DNA of 5,538 bases from Treponema sp. (GTDB lineage Bacteria; Spirochaetota; Spirochaetia; Treponematales; Breznakiellaceae). The position numbers and the translations under genes were made by a program. This document shows positions 1 through 5,536 of the stretch, piece by piece; the stretch's first letter is position 1, and each line of letters begins with the position of its first letter. The DNA lies in the NCBI GenBank assembly GCA_031259515.1, contig JAIRLK010000347.1:1-5538 (forward strand), read 5' to 3'. The notes beneath the pieces were generated by a model. The model made no database searches. It was not told the origin of the DNA and saw only the letters and a list, made by a program, of their open reading frames with translations.

Positions 1-124
1 ACCCGCAAACGCCCTTCTTTGGAAAGTGCGCCCTGGGCTTCCGCCGGTCTCCCCGTGAGGACTTTGTGTAAATTGATTACTTATACCCGCAGGCGATTCG
101 CCGATAATAAAACCAGAGGATAGT
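1..124. other. Left-edge region, possible tail of an upstream gene
   Basis: No recognisable gene. Two plus-strand frames run in from the window edge: one ends at TAA 69-71 and encodes 22 residues containing FFGKCALGFRRSP, and another stays open to TAG 121-123. Either could be the end of a truncated upstream CDS, but neither is recognised. The stretch also holds the leader of the transposase-like ORF, with an AT-rich run at 66-86 and GATAAT at 103-108. No well-spaced -35 partner was found, so no promoter is called. Confidence 0.25.
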
Positions 125-664
125 ATGTTAAAGCCGAATATAAAGTATCAAGTTACGCTAACCGTAGAAGAACGAAAAAAATTGAGGCAATTGATAGCCT
201 CCGGAAGAACCGCCAGGTATCGGATACGACATGCCCAGATCCTATTAGCCCTGGACGCAATACCAGAAAACAAGGATTGGACCGATAAAAAAATCGCCGC
301 GACTTACGGCACTTCGGAAAAAACCATAGGCAATCTGCGGAAACGGTTTGTTGAGCAGGGGCTGAGTATGGCGCTGGAACGAAAAAAACGGGAAGTTCCG
401 CCAGTCATCAAGATAGACCGGACTACGGAAGCCCGGATTATCGCGCTCACCTACACCCCCGCCCCTGAAGGGCGAAGCCGGTGGACCCTGCGGTTACTTG
501 CCGATAAGGTTATCGAGGAAGGCCTTCTGGAAAGTATTTCCCCAACCGCCATAGGGAACCTGTTAAAGAAAACAGCGTTAAGCCATGGTTACAAGGCCCA
601 TGATGTTTCCAGGGGCCGGCAAGCTTCCACTCCCAGGACAGCGGCGGCAGCGGACATAGCGTAG
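125..664 (+). CDS. IS630-type transposase, N-terminal (HTH) part only; probable IS remnant
   Basis: This 179-residue protein resembles the N-terminal half of IS630-family (Tc1/mariner-related) transposases. Residues about 10-45 form the basic helical start (VTLTVEERKKLRQLI, then RIRHAQILLALD). Residues about 50-84 are the helix-turn-helix (DWTDKKIAATYGTSEKTIGN, then LRKRFVEQGL). Residues about 112-150 carry the family signature PEGRSRWTLRLLADK, then ESISPTAIGNLLKKT. Family members normally continue into a Trp/Lys-rich linker and a DDE catalytic domain. Here the match stops near residue 150 and a 29-residue Ala/Arg-rich tail runs to the stop; no DDE frame follows, because the next gene lies on the other strand. 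The start is supported by AGAGGA at 115-120, four bases before ATG. It cannot transpose alone. It is either a decayed fragment, the orfA half of a two-ORF element that has lost orfB, or a retained DNA-binding protein. Confidence 0.8.
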   Translation: MLKPNIKYQVTLTVEERKKLRQLIASGRTARYRIRHAQILLALDAIPENKDWTDKKIAATYGTSEKTIGNLRKRFVEQGLSMALERKKREVPPVIKIDRTTEARIIALTYTPAPEGRSRWTLRLLADKVIEEGLLESISPTAIGNLLKKTALSHGYKAHDVSRGRQASTPRTAAAADIA

Positions 665-685
665 GAGTTTGCAGGGCTTAAGGCA

Positions 686-706
686 GGCGCGGCGGGTTCA
701 CGCGCC
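686..706. terminator. Weak GC hairpin at the end of the operon
   Basis: GGCGCG (686-691) can pair with CGCGCC (701-706) across a 9-base loop that contains the TGA stop of the minus-strand gene. No T-run follows on either strand, so a classical Rho-independent terminator is not supported. It may protect the 3' end or be incidental. Confidence 0.25.
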
Positions 707-1501
707 GGGTGTATTAAAGGCCTTGTCCGCTTGCCCGGAAAGCCATCCAATAATGGCCGCCGCTCTGTTCGTGAAGGAGCCGCCTATGCGGGCCTTCATT
801 CCCGGCAAAGAAGGCGCCTTGATCAGAGAAACCGCGTAGATAAGCAGATGATCTTCCGCGTCAATGACGGCCAGGATCGTGCGGAGTTTATTCTTCCCTA
901 CCATGCGGATAGGCCCGGAGTTCATGTCCGTAAGGTTTTGCTGAACCATGAGCAGGGCATCGGACCGGGCATGGTAGTCATACCGATAGATGTTTTCCCC
1001 AAATTTCTTGTCTTTTTGCCGGACATAGAGGGTAAGGGCCTGGGGAGGCATCCCGAACGCCGGATCCGGACGGGGGTTCCCGGTATCCGGCCCGTCTATA
1101 ACGGTGGAACTTTCGTAGAGGGTGTCCATGCCTTTTTCGCTGACGGAATAATACCGCAGACCGGCGAGGGAGCTCATGGCAGCCATGCCGTTGTACAGGG
1201 CGTTCCGCTCGGCTGTCGTCCAGGCGTTTGCCGCCGCCCTTGCGGGCTTGGTATAGAGGTAAAGGTTTTCCACGATATACGAGGGGTCCACCTCGTTGAT
1301 GGCGGCATCAATAAGAGATTGGCAGCCATAATGATTGGGAGCAAGGAGCGGCCGGGCCCTTCGGGTCTGTACTTCCGTGAGGGTTTCCCCCCCGGTTAGT
1401 TTCGCCGCCCTTTCAGCGCCCACCGCTTCCTCCAGGGAAAGGGAAAAAGCCCCTTTAACGAGCAGAAACAGCAAAAAAAACAAAAAAGCGGGTTTCGTCA
1501 T
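698..1501 (-). CDS. Exported protein of unknown function, signal peptide
   Basis: A 267-residue protein. Residues 1-20 form a clear Sec-type signal peptide: a short charged start (MTK), a Leu/Phe-rich core (FLFFLLFLLV) and a plausible cleavage site after GAFS. No lipobox Cys is present; a Cys occurs at residue 60. The mature part has no enzyme motif I can recognise. It is mixed alpha/beta in appearance, with conserved-looking stretches such as YIVENLYLYTK (about 75-85), a Tyr/Ser-rich segment RYYSVSEKGMDTLYESS, and a final helical region (GSFTNRAAAIIGWLSG). It resembles a spirochaete-restricted family of periplasmic or outer-membrane-associated proteins; DUF6675 is a possibility from memory only. 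It is last in the operon, 32 bp after jag. The ATG overlaps the stop of a five-codon ORF as TAATG and has no convincing Shine-Dalgarno of its own. Two T-runs (T8 and T6) encode the signal-peptide Phe residues. Confidence 0.7.
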   Translation of the reverse strand: MTKPAFLFFLLFLLVKGAFSLSLEEAVGAERAAKLTGGETLTEVQTRRARPLLAPNHYGCQSLIDAAINEVDPSYIVENLYLYTKPARAAANAWTTAERNALYNGMAAMSSLAGLRYYSVSEKGMDTLYESSTVIDGPDTGNPRPDPAFGMPPQALTLYVRQKDKKFGENIYRYDYHARSDALLMVQQNLTDMNSGPIRMVGKNKLRTILAVIDAEDHLLIYAVSLIKAPSLPGMKARIGGSFTNRAAAIIGWLSGQADKAFNTPGA

Positions 1502-1518
1502 TACCGATAACTGAACAT
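1501..1518 (-). promoter_or_regulatory. Five-codon leader ORF (MFSYR) coupled to the exported-protein gene
   Basis: Between the jag stop and the next gene, ATG at 1518 opens a five-codon frame. Its TAA (1503-1501) overlaps the downstream ATG (1501-1499) as TAATG. An AAAGGCGG stretch that starts within the jag stop lies 9-12 bases upstream and could serve as the ribosome site. The downstream ATG has no Shine-Dalgarno itself, so translation coupling through this mini-ORF is plausible but unproven. Confidence 0.3.
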
Positions 1519-1533
1519 GAATACGGACCGCCT

Positions 1534-2253
1534 TTATCGTATACCGCCCCGGTAATAGACCCGTATCTGCTTATAAAGCCCCTCTCCCTCGCTCTTGGTT
1601 TCCACATCGGCGATGTCGTTCAAGGTGGTATGGATAAGCCGGCGGTCAAAAGGATTCATCGGCTCCAGCAGGATCGAGTTCCGGTTTTCCCGCACCTTAT
1701 CGGCCACCGTGTAGGCCAGCCGCACCAGGGATTCCTCCCGGCGTATACGGTAATTCTCGCTGTCCAGGATGATCCGAATACCCTCCCGGGCATGGCATCC
1801 CGCATAGAGATTTGCCAAAAGCTGAAGGGCATCCAGATTCTTCCCCTTCTTCCCAATTATAATGGAAGAATATTCCGAATCAATTTTTAAACCGACCTTG
1901 TGTTCCTCCCGGAACAGGACCGAAACCGTCGCCTTATAGCCCATACGGATGATAAGCTCTTCAAGGAACTCGATCACCTGCCGTTCAAAATCGGTTTTGG
2001 GTTCAGGATCCCCAAAAACAGCCTGCTTAAATTGTTCCCGGTCGGAAGCTTCATCTTCTTCGTCCTCCACTTCCTCGGAACCCACCTCCGCATCATCCGT
2101 GTGGACCTTAATTTTTACATACCCTTTTTTAAATAACCCGGAACGCTGGGTCGCCAGGATTTCCACGTCAAAGGCATCCTTTTCAAGACCAAGCTCCGCC
2201 GCCGCCCGATCTATAGCTTCTTTTTCGGTACGGCCTTCAAATTCATATGTCAT
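1534..2253 (-). CDS. jag: Jag/KhpB RNA-binding protein (Jag_N, KH, R3H)
   Basis: A 239-residue homologue of Jag (SpoIIIJ-associated protein, also called KhpB or EloR). It is a cytoplasmic RNA-binding protein that in other bacteria pairs with KhpA and affects cell elongation and division. Three parts are visible. The Jag_N domain is about 1-52 (YEFEGRTEKEAIDRAAAELG, then LFKKGYVKIKV). An acidic linker spans about 53-90. The KH domain is about 92-165 with the nucleic-acid-binding loop GKKG at 134-137, and the R3H domain is about 170-237 with R204-x3-H208 in FDRRLIH. Length is normal for the family. The start at 2253 is chosen over an ATG ten codons upstream because GAGGAG (2260-2265) lies six bases before it and the Jag_N domain begins right there. 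It follows yidC, the usual partner order, after a 75-bp gap holding a small hairpin. Confidence 0.93.
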   Translation of the reverse strand: MTYEFEGRTEKEAIDRAAAELGLEKDAFDVEILATQRSGLFKKGYVKIKVHTDDAEVGSEEVEDEEDEASDREQFKQAVFGDPEPKTDFERQVIEFLEELIIRMGYKATVSVLFREEHKVGLKIDSEYSSIIIGKKGKNLDALQLLANLYAGCHAREGIRIILDSENYRIRREESLVRLAYTVADKVRENRNSILLEPMNPFDRRLIHTTLNDIADVETKSEGEGLYKQIRVYYRGGIR

Positions 2254-2295
2254 AACGCGCTCCTCGCGAAAGAAATTGCACACATATACGACTTT

Positions 2296-2307
2296 GGGGC
2301 AAGCCCC
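2296..2307 (-). other. Small stable hairpin between yidC and jag
   Basis: On the transcribed strand GGGG-CTTG-CCCC forms a short hairpin with a CUUG tetraloop, in the 75-bp gap between the yidC stop and jag start. No T-run follows, so it is not a Rho-independent terminator. It could be an mRNA processing or stability element, or be incidental. Confidence 0.35.
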
Positions 2308-2328
2308 GCAAATAAAACAGCGCGGATC

Positions 2329-4149
2329 CTAACGCCTCTTTTTCCTTTTAGGGGCAATCACCGGCGCCGGAGACGGAGACTGGGTCCCCATAGCGGCCCG
2401 CTTTTTTGCCAGATACTTGTTGATCAAAAGCTGCTGGATCAGGGACAAGAGGTTACTCATAATCCAATAAACCGTTAATCCCGACGGTACATTGTAAAGA
2501 ATGAAGAAGAACATGACCGGCATGACGTAAAGCATCATCTTCATCTGGGAATTGGCCTGCTGGTCCGGCGTCTGAGTGATCTTGCCGTAGAGAAGCTGGG
2601 ACCCCACGTAGATAAAAGGCAGCAGGCGTATATCGCTCCACCCTAAAAAGGGAAGCTGGTAGGGGGCAAAACTAAAGACCGATTCCGGCACGGACAGGTC
2701 GGGAATCCAACCGGGGATGAACATGGCGCCCCGCAGATCAAAGTGATTGTTGAACAGGTTATACATGGCGATAAAGATAGGGAACTGAATGAGCATGGGG
2801 AAACAGCCCGAAAGGGGGTTATAGCCCTCGGATTTATACAATTCCGCCATTTTCGCGTTCATCTGCGCGGCGTTATCTTTATATTTTGTCTGAATTTCCT
2901 TGATCTTCGGGGAAAGGGTCTGCATACGCAGGGTGGCTTCCGAGCCTTTCTTGGTCAGGGGGAAGAGCAGGAGCTTTACAAGGAGGGTAACCAGGATGAT
3001 GGCTATGCCGTAATTGGGGATAAGTCGGTAGAAGACGGACAGGAACCACTTGAGGACTGTTTCCAGCGGGGCAAGAATGCCGCTGGTGCTGGCCGCCTTG
3101 GAAAGGTCCATTTCCCGCAGGTTGAAGCTGTTGTTCCCATTATCGTAGATCCCCAGGGCGTTCTGGCTCTTGGGCCCCAGGTAGAACCGGTAGGTGTCAG
3201 CCGCCCTGGACCCGTTCAGGGCCGGCCGGCTCATGTAAAACCGGGATGCTACGGGAAGACCCGGTTCCGGCTTGGTGGAGAAGGCCAGCTCGTACTGGGT
3301 GGCGTCAGGTATGGCGATAAAGGTGAAGTATTTGCCCACGATGGCCGCCCAGGATACCCGGGAATTGATGATAACGGGGACATCCTTGACCTTTTCCTCC
3401 CGGCGCTTGCCGTTGGCATAGACATAGTAAGACCGGTAATCGTACCGCTGGTCCAGCTTATCAAAGCGGGGTCCAATCTGAGGACCAAAGCCCAGGGTGT
3501 AGGCGACGCCGGAAAAATTCAGGGAGGAGACAGAATAACCGCCGTCCAGAGAAATAGAAAGCTCGAACATGTATTCTTTGGGCCTGAAGGTATACCGCTT
3601 GGTCAGACGGAACCGTCCACCCTCGCCACCGGTTCCCCCTGCCTCCGCGCCACCAGAGGCAAGCGCGAAATCCCGGTAAAACTCGACCGTATAGCCGTCT
3701 ATCCGGTTTACATAGAAAAAGGAGGTAACCGGCTGAACGTTGAGTTTGCCGAAGGCCACGGTGAAGGCGTGCCCTTCAACGCTGCCCGGAAGCACCATGT
3801 CTACAAAATCATCTTTATCCTTGTGTTCCTTCAATTTATATGAAACAACATCGCCGCCGGCGTTGGTCAGTTCCACCCGGAGCAGATCGGTCTCCACAAG
3901 CACCCGTTCTTCCGCTGCGGGTCCCGGATCTACGCCGCCTTCATCGGCCGCCGCCGCCGGCGCTTCGAAGGGGGTATCGGTAAGGACCGGGGCGGTCTGC
4001 GGGGGGGGGACGGCGGTAACCGGCGGCTGGGCGGCGATTGGTTCCGCGGCAGGCGGCATGGGAGGGGGGAAAAAAACCGCCTGAATAATATAAAAACCCG
4101 TGATTACAATGACCGACAGTACAACGGCCAATAACGTTCTCTTTTCCAT
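2329..4149 (-). CDS. yidC: Membrane protein insertase YidC
   Basis: A 606-residue YidC/Oxa1 insertase of the long Gram-negative type, which inserts and folds inner-membrane proteins with or without SecYEG. TM1 is about residues 5-27 (LLAVVLSVIVITGFYIIQAVFF). A Pro/Ala-rich linker spans about 28-80, and the large periplasmic beta-rich domain about 85-350. The conserved core follows: TM2 about 378-398 (NYGIAIILVTLLVKLLLFPL), the charged C1 loop with LSPKIKEIQTKYKDN, TM3 about 446-467 (GCFPMLIQFPIFIAMYNLF), then two or three further membrane segments, including YVMPVMFFFILYNVPSGLTVYW (about 541-562). The C-tail is very basic (KRKKRR), as in proteins that touch the ribosome. Lys392 takes the place of the groove Arg (E. 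coli R366). The start at 4149 is preferred over one 14 codons upstream because AGGA (4155-4158) precedes it at good spacing and MEKRTLLA is typical. It lies 19 bp after yidD. Confidence 0.96.
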   Translation of the reverse strand: MEKRTLLAVVLSVIVITGFYIIQAVFFPPPMPPAAEPIAAQPPVTAVPPPQTAPVLTDTPFEAPAAAADEGGVDPGPAAEERVLVETDLLRVELTNAGGDVVSYKLKEHKDKDDFVDMVLPGSVEGHAFTVAFGKLNVQPVTSFFYVNRIDGYTVEFYRDFALASGGAEAGGTGGEGGRFRLTKRYTFRPKEYMFELSISLDGGYSVSSLNFSGVAYTLGFGPQIGPRFDKLDQRYDYRSYYVYANGKRREEKVKDVPVIINSRVSWAAIVGKYFTFIAIPDATQYELAFSTKPEPGLPVASRFYMSRPALNGSRAADTYRFYLGPKSQNALGIYDNGNNSFNLREMDLSKAASTSGILAPLETVLKWFLSVFYRLIPNYGIAIILVTLLVKLLLFPLTKKGSEATLRMQTLSPKIKEIQTKYKDNAAQMNAKMAELYKSEGYNPLSGCFPMLIQFPIFIAMYNLFNNHFDLRGAMFIPGWIPDLSVPESVFSFAPYQLPFLGWSDIRLLPFIYVGSQLLYGKITQTPDQQANSQMKMMLYVMPVMFFFILYNVPSGLTVYWIMSNLLSLIQQLLINKYLAKKRAAMGTQSPSPAPVIAPKRKKRR

Positions 4150-4168
4150 TGAATTCCTGTTACTCTCA

Positions 4169-4657
4169 TTAAGGTACCGGATCATAACCACCCGGATGAA
4201 AAGGATGACACCGCACTATCCGTTTGCCCGCCAGGTAAAGCCCCCGGATAATGCCGTATTTCCGAACCGCCTCATACGCATAGGAGGAACAGGTCGGATA
4301 ATATCTACAACTGGCGGGAAAATGCGGCGAAACAGCCCGCTGATAGAACCATATTAACAGAAGGATTCCCCTTCTGGGAACCTCCAGCGCCCGGAAGGAG
4401 AATGTAACCTTGCAGCTAGGAGCCCGCTGCACTTGTGGGTTTTTGCGGTACTTCGTACCACAAAAATCCCGATTATCGGACCCCTTGGGCAGTTTACACG
4501 ATAAAAAATCGCCTAACCAGCGATTTTTTAGGATTTTATGCACGAAACGCAACAAACTGCTGGCCGCCGGAGCCTCGAAATGCAAGAAATCACGTATTTC
4601 TTCATACGCCTTACGCAAAGTCCCACAGGCTCCTAACTTCCGTAAACACCTCATCAT
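4169..4657 (-). CDS. yidD: YidD membrane protein insertion efficiency factor, with a 75-codon in-frame insertion
   Basis: The C-terminal part (from about 4366 to the stop) is unmistakable YidD: LLLIWFYQRAVSPHFPASC, RYYPTCSSYAYEAV, KYGIIRGLYLAGKRIVRC and HPFHPGGYDPVP, with the three conserved Cys. YidD is a small membrane-associated protein that helps YidC-dependent insertion, usually about 70-90 residues and located between rnpA and yidC as here. The frame is open far upstream. The first sensible start is ATG ATG at 4657/4654, seven bases after the rnpA stop, giving about 162 residues. Between this start and the YidD core lies the hairpin-rich element 4414-4638, exactly 225 bp, read as 75 codons (from about KLGACGTLRK to QRAPSC). 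After the element no ATG, GTG or TTG remains before the core. Inside it a GTG at 4432 would give 87 residues but has no Shine-Dalgarno. The YidD core is certain; the start is not. Confidence 0.85.
   Translation of the reverse strand: MMRCLRKLGACGTLRKAYEEIRDFLHFEAPAASSLLRFVHKILKNRWLGDFLSCKLPKGSDNRDFCGTKYRKNPQVQRAPSCKVTFSFRALEVPRRGILLLIWFYQRAVSPHFPASCRYYPTCSSYAYEAVRKYGIIRGLYLAGKRIVRCHPFHPGGYDPVP
4414..4638. repeat. 225-bp hairpin-rich element with terminal inverted repeats inside yidD
   Basis: The ends are AGCTAGGAGCC (4414-4424) and GGCTCCTAACT (4628-4638), inverted copies matching at 10 of 11 positions. A second inverted match, TGTGGG (4434-4439) and CCCACA (4622-4627), lies just inside. The interior is packed with nested inverted repeats: 4437-4470 (GGTAC-TTC-GTACC with T5G/CA5 flanks), CCGAT/ATCGG at 4469-4479, GCAGTTT/AAACTGC (4489-4495 and 4554-4560) enclosing an 11-bp stem at 4502-4530, and AAGAAAT/ATTTCTT at 4584-4602. 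It encodes no recognisable protein. It separates the 5' codons of yidD from its conserved core and is a multiple of three in length. This suggests a small non-autonomous (MITE-like) or palindromic ORF-inserting element; no target duplication was found. Confidence 0.6.
4502..4530. terminator. 11-bp perfect hairpin with A6/T6 arms (possible attenuator)
   Basis: TAAAAAATCGC (4502-4512) and GCGATTTTTTA (4520-4530) are a perfect inverted repeat with a 7-base loop. In both directions it gives a stem ending in a T-run, resembling a weak bidirectional Rho-independent terminator, though the GC core is only a few pairs. It would sit in the rnpA-yidD junction of the operon mRNA, so partial termination before yidD and yidC is possible. 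Confidence 0.4.
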
Positions 4658-4664
4658 CTCTAAC

Positions 4665-5105
4665 TTACCGATTTTCCGCAAAAAGTCCCGCCCGGTTAAA
4701 CAGATTCCGCAGTTGGTCCATCCGGACAGCCAGGCAATCCGTAACAGGCGCCGCCGGGACCGGCGCGGTTTCCAGCCCTGACGCAGACTCAAGCCGGGAA
4801 ACCGACCGCTGCTGACCGGCGGGGTAAACCAGCATCACCAGATCGAACCCGGTTTTTAGCCGGTTCTTCAATAACCGGTAGGCCTCCCGGCTGACCCGCC
4901 GGGTCCGGTTCCGCGTTACCGCGTTACCGAACTTCCGCGCAAAGGTAACGACCAGCCGATTGCCGGGCAACCCGTTTTTCAATATAAACAACTTTGCACC
5001 CCGGCAGGAAACAACGTTTCCCCGGTTAAAAACCGCCCGAATCTCATCCCTTCCCGTTAACCGTTCCTCCCTTGTAAAGCGGAAGAGGCATCCTTCCGCT
5101 TTAAT
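4665..5105 (-). CDS. rnpA: Ribonuclease P protein component (start codon not canonical)
   Basis: RnpA binds the RNase P RNA and helps it cleave 5' leaders from pre-tRNAs. The frame shows the family N-terminus FRFTREERLTGRDEIRAVF, the central strand LVVTFARKFGNAV, the RNR signature helix TRNRTRRVSREAYRLLKNRL, and DLVMLVYP. After a roughly 25-residue Ser/Ala/Pro-rich insert come MDQLRNLFNRAGLF and the stop. The start is a problem. The conserved frame has an in-frame TGA at 5130-5132 and no ATG, GTG or TTG until TTG 4991, which would remove about 30 conserved residues. The only near option is ATT at 5105-5103, overlapping the rpmH stop; this is the start used here (146 residues). An ATG at 5091-5089, preceded by GGAAGG and exactly at the expected place, is one base out of frame and hits TGA at 5046. 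A one-base indel (sequencing error or real mutation) or an AUU start would explain it. Confidence 0.85.
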   Translation of the reverse strand: MKAEGCLFRFTREERLTGRDEIRAVFNRGNVVSCRGAKLFILKNGLPGNRLVVTFARKFGNAVTRNRTRRVSREAYRLLKNRLKTGFDLVMLVYPAGQQRSVSRLESASGLETAPVPAAPVTDCLAVRMDQLRNLFNRAGLFAENR

Positions 5106-5256
5106 AAGGCTTTTTCTCGTTGGAAACCGTCAGTTTAATCCGGCCCTTTGCCCGCCGACGCTTCAATACAAGCTGTCCTCCCCGGGTTTTCATCCGGGCC
5201 CGGAACCCAAATTTCCGGTTTCGCTTGACTTTACTGGGCTGATACGTTCGTTTCAT
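5101..5256 (-). CDS. rpmH: 50S ribosomal protein L34
   Basis: A 51-residue, very basic protein not covered by longer ORFs. It reads MKRTYQPSKVKRNRKFGFRA, continues with RMKTRGGQLVLKRRRAKGR and ends KLTVSNEKKPY. MKRTYQPS, FGFRARM and RRRAKGR are the L34 signature; L34 is a small protein of the large ribosomal subunit that binds 23S rRNA. The C-terminal extension beyond RAKGR makes it slightly longer than the common 44-47 residues. AAGGAG (5265-5270) lies eight bases before the ATG. It is the first gene of the operon, and its stop overlaps the probable rnpA start region. L34 and RnpA are co-transcribed in most bacteria. Confidence 0.97.
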   Translation of the reverse strand: MKRTYQPSKVKRNRKFGFRARMKTRGGQLVLKRRRAKGRIKLTVSNEKKPY

Positions 5257-5270
5257 GGAAATAGCTCCTT

Positions 5271-5302
5271 AGCCGCGTTGTGCAGCAACCGGTTGACCGG
5301 CT
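5271..5302 (-). promoter_or_regulatory. Leader structure next to the rpmH ribosome site
   Basis: In the rpmH mRNA leader, CCGGT-CA-ACCGG (5300-5289) can form a small hairpin. Alternatively AGCCG (5302-5298) can pair with CGGCT (5275-5271), whose last base touches the AAGGAG ribosome site. The two pairings share bases and exclude one another, which would allow a switch, but no family match is known to me. Confidence 0.25.
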
Positions 5303-5346
5303 CATGTATATTAAAGTTCATTAACGACAGAGATATTTAGGGCGTT

Positions 5347-5375
5347 AGTATAGAAAAATAGAGCGTATTGGTCAA
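5347..5375 (-). promoter_or_regulatory. Sigma70-type promoter of the rpmH operon
   Basis: On the minus strand, TTGACC (5375-5370) and TATACT (5352-5347) are separated by exactly 17 bp; each matches the consensus at five of six positions. Transcription would start near 5340, giving a leader of roughly 84 bases before rpmH. The strength fits a ribosomal protein operon. Confidence 0.75.
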
Positions 5376-5393
5376 TATGCCGCATTGCCTCAC

Positions 5394-5536
5394 CAGCAAT
5401 TTTACATTTAGGCCATTTGAGCCGGGGTGGGATATAAAAATAGCCTCTAAATGGCCAAATTTGGCGGTTTCGAGGAGGGAAAGGAGTCAGTGATCCGCAG
5501 AATTGTGCCCCTGCAAGGGTAAATGTAAAATTGCTG
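5394..5536. repeat. 143-bp element with perfect 17-bp terminal inverted repeats
   Basis: CAGCAATTTTACATTTA (5394-5410) is repeated exactly, inverted, at 5520-5536. Inside are GGCCATTT/AAATGGCC (5411-5418 and 5449-5456, extendable across mismatches), GCGG/CCGC (5464-5467 and 5495-5498) and CCCT-GCA-AGGG (5509-5519). The whole could fold as a stem with three arms. No transposase frame is present. The left end stops 18 bp upstream of the rpmH -35 box. It may be a MITE-like insertion, a structured RNA or an insulating terminator for an upstream gene; the window ends two bases after it, so target duplication cannot be assessed. Confidence 0.65.

Noticed and set aside
731..1399. Plus-strand ORF of 222 codons opposite the exported-protein gene
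   Set aside because: The minus-strand frame has a clean signal peptide and operon position; the plus frame is low-complexity Arg/Gly-rich and has no recognisable domain.
2743..3843. Long plus-strand ORF of 366 codons opposite yidC
   Set aside because: It is antisense to a certain gene, has no family resemblance, and arises from the GC-rich codon use of yidC.
4062..4080. T-TTT-TTC slippery heptamer followed by a C run in yidC
   Set aside because: It matches a -1 frameshift motif in phase, but it simply encodes Phe-Phe-Pro at the end of TM1, and a full YidC is read in frame.
4169..4792. yidD starting at 4792 (207 residues)
   Set aside because: The first 45 codons overlap the rnpA coding region in another frame; ATG 4657, after the rnpA stop, is more sensible.
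4410..4815. Plus-strand ORFs across the hairpin element and rnpA
   Set aside because: No ribosome site or recognisable domain; palindromic sequence tends to be open on both strands, and the right half is antisense to rnpA.
4665..4991. TTG at 4991 as the rnpA start
   Set aside because: It would delete the conserved FRFTREERL to AVF region and has no Shine-Dalgarno upstream.
5490..5522. Ten-codon GTG ORF with GGAGG-like sequence in the 143-bp element
   Set aside because: Too short, poorly spaced ribosome site, and its stop falls inside the inverted repeat.
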